5,050 bases of DNA, taken from NCBI GenBank assembly GCA_937944945.1, contig CALEBD010000329.1, positions 1-5,050 of the forward strand, read 5' to 3'. The stretch is from an uncultured Clostridium sp. (lineage in GTDB: Bacteria; Bacillota; Clostridia; Peptostreptococcales; Peptostreptococcaceae). Both the position numbers and the translations under genes were made by a program. The notes under the pieces were generated by a model that searched no databases, was not told the origin of the DNA, and saw only the letters and a list, made by a program, of their open reading frames with translations. Each line of letters opens with the position of its first letter. Within the stretch, counting starts at the first letter, position 1. Positions 1 through 5,050 of the stretch are shown here, in pieces.

Positions 1-1
1 A

Positions 2-2917
2 TTAAATTATATTAAAGGTTATAATTCATTTATTAACTACAATGATGCATTAGATATACTTGATAATGTAACTATATCTGATACTGAAAAAGTAAGTAGA
101 ATAAGAGGATTATTCAATAAAAAGACTGATATAATAAAATTAGAAGACTTTATATCAAATAATACGGGTAAAGATAAATGGACTGTAAATAGTAGAGAAC
201 AAATAGAAAACAGATTATTAGATATATTTAATACTACTCTTACTTCTGATAACCATTTCCTTGATGCCACTACTCCTCTTGATGTTACTACTCAACCTAT
301 TAAAGACATTGTAGGTAAAGTAGATAAATATCTTGCCGACAAGAAGAATATCAGTTCTCTTGAAGCATTATTCCCTCCATATCAATTGGAAATTAAGAAC
401 AATAACACTGGTGCTGATGCAGGTATTGGTCCTATGGCGTTGATTAATACATTCAGAACATTTGCTCAAATAGCTGGTTTGAATTTAAATACTATGTCTG
501 TTACTAATGACGGTAAACCTAATGTATGTCAATTACTTGGTATCAATACTTTAGATCTTAAGTATGATAGAAATGGTATATCTATATTGGACTGGACTTC
601 TGCATTGATTAATGCTCACGTAGATGCTGCTAAAGACCCTTATATTACTCGTCTTAATGTTAATAAATATACATATAGTGCTACTGCATTTATGGTATCA
701 TCAGGTCTGGGTGATTCAGTATTTTACTTCTTGCCACAGCCTATACTTAGAGAGTTAGCTTCTGAAGCTATGCGTATAAAGAGTGCTAAAATAGGTTCTA
801 ATCCAATTGAAATATATCAAAAAGCTTGGCTTAAGAATACTAAGGAAAAATATGAAAAACTACTTGAAGATGCTATAAATAAACATAATAGTACAGTTAC
901 TTCAGATGAATAGGTACTAAGAGAAGACCTTCCTTTGTATGGTGATACTTTCTTTACAGATAAAATAATGAATAAAGAATGGTTAGAAAGTCAATTAGCA
1001 ATACCAGAAAAACAAAGAGATTATAATTGGTATAATAATCAATTACAAATACTTGAGTATTTCAATCAAATAGATGAATATGGAAAATCTTTATCTAATT
1101 TGATTAAAGCGTCTCAAATTGATACCGCTAAGTTTGGTAACAATGCTAACGAAATGATATTACATCTACATACCATAGAACAGGCATTATCAGATACTAA
1201 CTTTACTAATCCGTTTGATATTTTCAATAAAACTTTCTTAGGTAAGAAGTTAGAAAATAGTATCAACTTAATGTTCAATATGTTAAGTAATGAGATTATA
1301 GAGTTCGCTCCTAACTTTGTAAATATGATAGAATAGATACAGAGATAGACAGTTACCTACTATGCTAAGGATGAAAGAATAGTTAATGCCATATCAAGAG
1401 AATTAAAGACTAATATAGAAGCCGGCTTCTTTAATGAATATATGAAAGCTAATAACAAGACTGTTAAATCATTGTTCTATGGTAATAATTCTATAGTAGA
1501 TAGAGTATCTAATCTAAGAAATGCAATATATACAAATCAAAAGTATTAGAATTTAAAAGATAATGCATTATTAAGGTTGCTTGAACCTGGTATAAATTCA
1601 GATCCAAATGCTCCTAAGATCTTTGAAGTATCTACTACAAAACAGCGTGATACTCAATCTAAGAATATGTATACATATGCTTGGAGAGACTTATTAGAAC
1701 ATCCTAGTAAAGAAGTAAGAGATATTGCAAAAGATTTAATTCTATATTCATTCTATAGCAGTGGTGGACATTCTAATGGTATCTACAACTTCTTTGATTT
1801 AGTACCTTATGAAGTATTAGCGAAAGGTTTTGAGTTGAATGGTCAAACATATGAAGAATATATGAAATAGACAGTAAGAAGTCTTAATGATAATGAATCT
1901 TACTTAGATTATGCTACTATCATAGATAACACATTAAGAAGTCTATGGAATAATGATAGATTAATTCCCGATGTATCAAATAACTTTATAGACGCGTCAA
2001 TGTCTGATCCTAATGTTAAACACGGACCTGCAATATATCTTCGTTTACAAGAAGATAGAACTAATTTTATGTAGTCTTTAGATGAAAGCTATAAACCTTA
2101 TGTCAAAATAAAGGACAGAGCAAATGTTAATGATACCTTATTGTATAAGTTCGTAGGAAAGAGTATTAACACTAACGGAGACACTCAATTGGTATATGCG
2201 TTAATACCTAAGACAGGTTATACATACAAAGGTTTTTCTATAAAAGAAGCTTCTAATACTACAGAACTCCCAACTAATCAAGTTAAAGACTATACTGACT
2301 TAAGTGTAGAGTTTAATAAGAAGTTTAGTAAGAACCAAGTTAAGTTTATACCTGCAAAAGAGATAATAGATGAAACTGGTTCTAACCGAACCTATGATGA
2401 AGATGGAGAAGCTGAAGTTAAGAATGTAGAAGTTACTGTAACTCCTTCTGAAGAGAAATAGATATCTACATTTTTTGCAGACTTATTCAATGATATGTCA
2501 CAAGAACAAGCTGAAGCTATATTAAGTAAAAATGCTATTAGACAATTTACATATTAGGATATGCAATTCTCCACTGTAAATCAAGCTTATTATTATACTA
2601 TAGCTAATTTGATTCCCGATCCATCCAACAAGGATGTAGGATAGAAATTATTACAGAATTTATTAGAGGTTGATAGATTAGCCAAGTGGATAAATTATGA
2701 TGTTAAAGGTGAAGATGGAACTACATTAAGAGAAATGGAAGAAATACTACATGATCAATTAATGTATGACATCCAATATGCATCTATAACATCAGATCCT
2801 AATGCAATTGAAGCTTTAAAAACTATAGAAACTTCAGATGAAATACTTACAGATTTGAAGAATGATATAGCTAATGATTTCAGTGATGAAGCAATGTTAA
2901 ACTGTAAAGGAAAATAA
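2..2917 (+). CDS. Giant phage protein of unknown function, TAG-recoded, 5'-partial
   Basis: This is one reading frame from the left edge to TAA 2915-2917: 971 codons plus stop, with the true start outside the window. It is continuous only if TAG is sense. In-frame TAGs lie at 911, 1334, 1346, 1547, 1868, 2072, 2459, 2555 and 2642, and no TAA or TGA occurs before the end. Gln is the best reading, by analogy with the nuclease motif in the next gene. I recognise no catalytic motif, signal peptide or membrane segment. The most structured part is at about 590-760, with AHVDAAKDPYI and FYFLPQPILREL. A charged linker follows at about 2360-2461 (DEDGEAEVKN), then a helical C-terminus ending in LNCKGK. 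Size, recoding and the neighbouring gene suggest a large virion-associated or cargo protein of a crAss-like phage, but this is inference. The polymerase DxDGD-type signature was looked for and not seen. Existence of the gene is nearly certain; function is unknown. Confidence 0.92.
590..760 (+). other. Dense, probably conserved block in the upstream giant protein
   Basis: This encodes a compact stretch starting at DWTSALINAHVDAAKDPYI, followed by LNVNKYTYSATAF and then FYFLPQPILRELA. It is rich in Trp, His, Asp, Pro and aromatic residues and low in the Asn/Lys filler typical of the rest of the protein, which is the look of a folded, constrained core. I have the impression that similar AHVD-AKDPYI strings recur in large gut-phage proteins, but I cannot name a family from sequence alone. 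No enzymatic role is claimed. Confidence 0.4.
2360..2461 (+). other. Charged, probably disordered interdomain linker
   Basis: The encoded peptide is rich in Glu, Asp, Thr and Ser (TYDEDGEAEVKN followed by VTVTPSEEK) and lacks aromatic or large hydrophobic clusters. It separates a region with beta-like alternation (about 2141-2350) from a mostly helical C-terminus. It is best read as a flexible linker between domains. It ends at an in-frame TAG (2459-2461), read as Gln. Confidence 0.4.
2906..2911 (+). promoter_or_regulatory. Shine-Dalgarno site for the 2919 gene
   Basis: AAAGGA lies seven bases before ATG 2919, a normal spacing, and sits inside the last codons of the upstream gene. It decides the start. 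The other nearby ATG (2924) is in a different frame, while 2919 opens the long frame. The stop TAA (2915-2917) and the ATG are one base apart, so ribosomes finishing the first gene could reinitiate on the second. Confidence 0.65.
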
Positions 2918-2918
2918 T

Positions 2919-3194
2919 ATGATATGCCCTAATTTAAACGATAAAACAGTAAAACAATAGTTCACAGAACTTGTTAATGCCGTAGGCGAAGTAGCGGCAT
3001 ATGATATATGGAACCAAAACAACGGTAATGCTATAGACAAGGCCCCTAATGGGGCTGAGTCTAAGCTGTTTTCAGACCTTTTAAACTATTATAATGGAGA
3101 TCGTAATAGCGCTATAAAGGCTAAGGCTTAGGTATATTCTAGAAGCTTTAAAAACAAATTTGGAAACTGGCTTAACGATAGTAATGAACCTTCA
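2919..3194 (+). other. N-terminal module with FGNW motif
   Basis: Residues 1-92 read as an alpha-helical module: YDIWNQNNGN at 28-37, KAPNGAESKLFSDLL, an NGDR-AI-KAKAQVYS run, then F81-G-N-W84. It resembles, from memory, the short module ending in F-x-x-WFGDW that precedes ADP-ribosyltransferase or other effector domains in phage and conjugative-element polyvalent proteins. Here no ADP-ribosyltransferase motif follows. It is GC-richer than its surroundings (38 of 80 bases G or C over 2981-3060 by hand count, against 26 of 80 over 3301-3380). Function is unknown; a targeting or packaging tag is one possibility. Confidence 0.45.
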
Positions 3195-5050
3195 TCATCA
3201 ACTGTAGTATAGATAGATACCAACACATCAAATATAATTACTCCTTCTGATCCAGATTTACGTGAAAGATTATTCAACGGTAAAGATGAAGCATCTATTG
3301 GAGTAATGCTCACTAGATTAGCTAAAAGTAGTCCTGCACTTGTTCCTTTTATTAATAAAGTAAAAGCTAGTATACCAGTAAATGTAAAAGCTAGGAAAAT
3401 AGTACTGATACCTTATAATGAAAATAATCCATCTCATGCTTGGTATGATACTGATAATGGCATAGTTTACATATCAGAAAATGCAGCATATGAACATAAT
3501 GGAAGATTATCTAAAGCTGATAACACAATATTCCATGAGATACTTCATGCAGCTACAGTAAGTGTACTCAACAATAGTCCTGAATTAAAAGGTGAACTTA
3601 AGTCTATAATGGACAATGTAAAATAGTATATTGGTTCTGACTACTATGGTATGAAAGATGAATATGAATTCTTAGCTGAATTATGGTCTAATGCAAGATT
3701 CGCTAAAGAATTAATGAACATACCTGCTTCTAAAAAACAAAGTATGTTAGATAAGATTATAGACTGGTTAATGAAAGCATTTGGCATTACTAATTCAGAT
3801 AATGCTTTTGTTGAGGCTCATAATTTTATGGTAAATATGCTTACTAATTATCAAGATTTAAATTACAACTTAGAAGATATAAATAATGAACTAAGTACAG
3901 CAAATTTGCATTTAGCTAAACCTATTAAATAGACTAACAATCCTGTTACGATTAAAAATATATTTGATCAACAAAGTAAACATATCTCTTTTGATGCAGA
4001 TACTCATACTTATACTAATACTGAAACTGGAGAAGTATACAAATCTGTATCTGATGTTAAGAAGTTAGCTGGTTTTGCTGAAGATATAGATACTATGACT
4101 CAACAACAACTTATATATGGTGACTTTACCGCTAGAGTAGGTACAGCTATACATGAGGTACTAAGTAAGTTGATGAAAGGTGAACCAATAGGAGATACAC
4201 AATTTAGTCCTAGAGTAATAAAACAACTTACTAACATAGCTAATATAGTAAAGAGAAATGGTCAAGTAATAGCATCAGAGTAGGTAATATCAAATGATGA
4301 TGCAAAAGTAGCTGGTACATTAGACTTATTAGTAAGAGATAAGAGAGGTAAAATAAAACTTCTTGATTTCAAGACCAAAATGCGCAATTATGGTGACAAG
4401 AAGAAATATGGTTTTACTTACTATAACAAAACTAAGTATTCAAATAGACCAGATAGGGACAGACATATGTTCTAGTTAGCTATGTATCAGTACATGCAAG
4501 AACAATTAGGAATACATATAGATGAAAGAGGTGTAATTCCTATCGAAGTAGATGTAGATAAGGAAGGTAATGTTACTAATGTATATTTCTCTAATGTATT
4601 AGTAAATGAAGAAAATCAAAACGAATTAACTGGTGTATATAAAATGCCAGTGCGTAGCGATGTAGATTTAGCAGCTAAGAAATCATTAGGTTTACTTGGA
4701 GAAAATAATCAATTAAGTAAATTAAATGAACAACGGTTAAAATAGACATCAGAGATAGTAAACAAGATATTAAAAACACTATCTAATAAGACTATATTGT
4801 TATCTTCTAAAGGTAGAGATATTGAATCTAGAATACTTAAGAATAAAGTAAAAGAGTTTCAAGATGCTACGGAACAAGAGATAATGGTTGGTTATATTAA
4901 TACCGCTCTAAGTAGCTTAGAAAAGGAAATATAGCGTTATAATACTTTGTTAGACAGAGAAAAGGAAGAGGGTCAAGCTGTATGGAATCTAACTACATTA
5001 GAAATATGGAAAGATTTAGCAGAATCATTTGAACCTCTTAGAGATCTTAG
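2919..5050 (+). CDS. Multidomain phage protein: zincin metallopeptidase plus PD-(D/E)XK nuclease, TAG-recoded, 3'-partial
   Basis: The frame starts at ATG 2919 (MICPNLNDK) and is open past the right edge, with 710 full codons seen. Nine in-frame TAGs lie at 2958, 3129, 3210, 3624, 3930, 4281, 4473, 4743 and 4932; there is no TAA or TGA. Domains in order: an N-terminal module (residues 1-90) with YDIWNQNNGN and FGNW; a zincin-like metallopeptidase (about 130-292) with H206-E207-I-L-H210; a RecB/Cas4-type nuclease (about 350-530) with H412, D469, D483-F-K485 and Q519-xxx-Y523; then a helical, charged stretch (about 608 onward). Such stacks of peptidase and nuclease domains are known from phage 'polyvalent' proteins and from large crAss-like phage virion proteins. 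Likely jobs are cleaving virion or host proteins and cutting DNA on entry or during packaging. That role is inferred; the domain calls rest on visible motifs. Confidence 0.93.
3306..3794 (+). other. Zincin-like metallopeptidase domain
   Basis: The peptidase signature is FHEILHA, with zinc-binding His206 and His210 and catalytic Glu207 (bases 3534-3548). A beta-hairpin-like lead-in, HAWYDTDNGIVYIS, precedes it, as is usual before the active helix of zincins. Downstream, DEYEFLAELWSN offers Glu250 or Glu254 as a plausible third zinc ligand, and SMLDKIIDWLMKAFGI (275-290) looks like the amphipathic tail common in phage peptidases of this kind. Between the two parts lies an in-frame TAG (3624-3626), so under the standard code the domain would be cut between the HExxH helix and its likely third ligand. 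Activity and substrate are unknown; virion protein processing is a guess. Confidence 0.75.
3960..4505 (+). other. RecB/Cas4-like PD-(D/E)XK nuclease domain
   Basis: The motifs of this nuclease class appear in order: ISFDADTHTY and YKSVSDV as the lead-in, GTAIHEVL with His412, an acidic residue E454 before the core, AGTLDLLV with Asp469, LLDFKT with Asp483 and Lys485, and QLAMY with Gln519 and Tyr523. Asp469, Asp483 and Lys485 would form the metal-dependent DNA-cutting site, and Q-xxx-Y is the extra motif typical of RecB, AddB and Cas4. Gln519 is encoded by TAG (4473-4475), and Gln455, next to E454, is also TAG (4281-4283). No cysteines for a Cas4-type iron-sulfur cluster were seen in the part read. 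The neighbouring peptidase argues against a stand-alone recombination exonuclease. Confidence 0.82.
4740..5050 (+). other. Helical charged C-terminal stretch (incomplete)
   Basis: After the nuclease the frame continues with alternating hydrophobic and Lys/Glu residues (EIVNKILKTL, RILKNKVKEFQDATEQE, ALSSLEKEIQRYNTLLDREKEE), as expected for long helices or a coiled coil. No catalytic motif is visible. In-frame TAGs at 4743 and 4932 are read as Gln. The protein goes on beyond the window, so further domains may follow. Confidence 0.5.

Larger units (their letters stand above)
911..4934 (+). other. Eighteen in-frame TAG codons read as glutamine
   Basis: TAG occurs nine times in each gene frame, and in both genes it is the only stop triplet inside the frame. 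The frames switch from phase 2 to phase 0 exactly at the TAA stop and ATG at 2915-2921, so the TAGs follow the coding frame rather than being scattered. By hand count the two genes use about 46 CAA, 6 CAG and 18 TAG codons. TAG would therefore be roughly a quarter of Gln codons and more common than CAG. A suppressor tRNA with anticodon CUA must be supplied elsewhere in the phage genome or by the host; none is in this window. Confidence 0.92.

Noticed and set aside
37..270. Reverse-strand ORF with hydrophobic, membrane-like translation
   Set aside because: It lies opposite the forward giant ORF. Its hydrophobic look comes from antisense reading of AT-rich Asn/Asp/Lys codons, and it has no separate support.
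2..910. Absence of TAG in the first 300 codons as a sign of a separate, non-recoded domain
   Set aside because: Only about seven Gln codons occur there, so finding no TAG at the overall rate (about a quarter of Gln codons) is not surprising.
2915..2960. Ciliate-type code with both TAA and TAG as Gln
   Set aside because: TAA occurs in frame only at the end of the first gene. Reading on in that phase soon meets further TAAs, while a well-placed ribosome site and ATG open the next gene.
2970..3130. tRNA gene in the GC-richer patch
   Set aside because: No cloverleaf arms or T-loop consensus could be placed, and the patch is coding in frame with the second gene.
3128..3313. Reverse-strand 61-residue ORF
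   Set aside because: It is antisense to the continuous forward gene and has no ribosome site or recognisable motif.
3960..4505. Nuclease as a CRISPR Cas4
   Set aside because: No CRISPR repeats or other cas genes are present, no iron-sulfur cysteines are visible, and the domain is buried in a multidomain protein.
386..4745. Series of separate small forward genes or pseudogenes ending at TAG
   Set aside because: They share one phase up to 2917 and another from 2919, end only in TAG, and domain motifs run across the TAGs (HEILH to EFLAELW, DFK to QxxxY). One recoded gene in each phase explains them better.

Overview
This looks like a piece of a bacteriophage genome that reads TAG as glutamine (translation table 15). 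The most likely source is a crAss-like (Crassvirales) or similar large gut phage with a Bacteroidales host. The reasons are AT-rich DNA, dense one-direction coding, very long multidomain proteins, and 18 in-frame TAG codons with no in-frame TAA or TGA except one real TAA stop. Under the standard code the window looks like a dozen broken ORFs. With TAG read as Gln it becomes two long genes that fill the window. Assignment to a phage group is inference; no capsid, portal, terminase or polymerase gene is visible here.

Layout: (1) Positions 2-2917 hold the 3' part of a giant ORF (971 codons seen, open at the 5' edge, nine in-frame TAGs) that ends at TAA 2915-2917. I recognise no enzyme domain in it. 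It has a dense, probably conserved block near 590-760, a charged linker near 2360-2461 and mostly helical flanks. (2) One base later, after a good Shine-Dalgarno sequence, a second giant ORF starts at ATG 2919 and runs off the 3' edge (710 codons seen, nine in-frame TAGs). In order it carries an N-terminal module ending in an FGNW motif, a zincin-type metallopeptidase domain with HEILH, a RecB/Cas4-like PD-(D/E)XK nuclease domain, and a helical C-terminal stretch.

The strongest internal proof of the recoding is in the nuclease. The Gln of its QxxxY motif (motif IV) is itself written TAG (4473-4475), so the enzyme is complete only if TAG means Gln. The two genes are co-directional and almost abutting, so they are probably co-transcribed and may be translationally coupled. 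The protease plus nuclease architecture resembles phage 'polyvalent' proteins thought to be packaged in the virion and delivered to the host, or used in virion maturation; that role is inference. No tRNA, promoter, terminator, CRISPR array, insertion sequence or gene-free stretch was seen.
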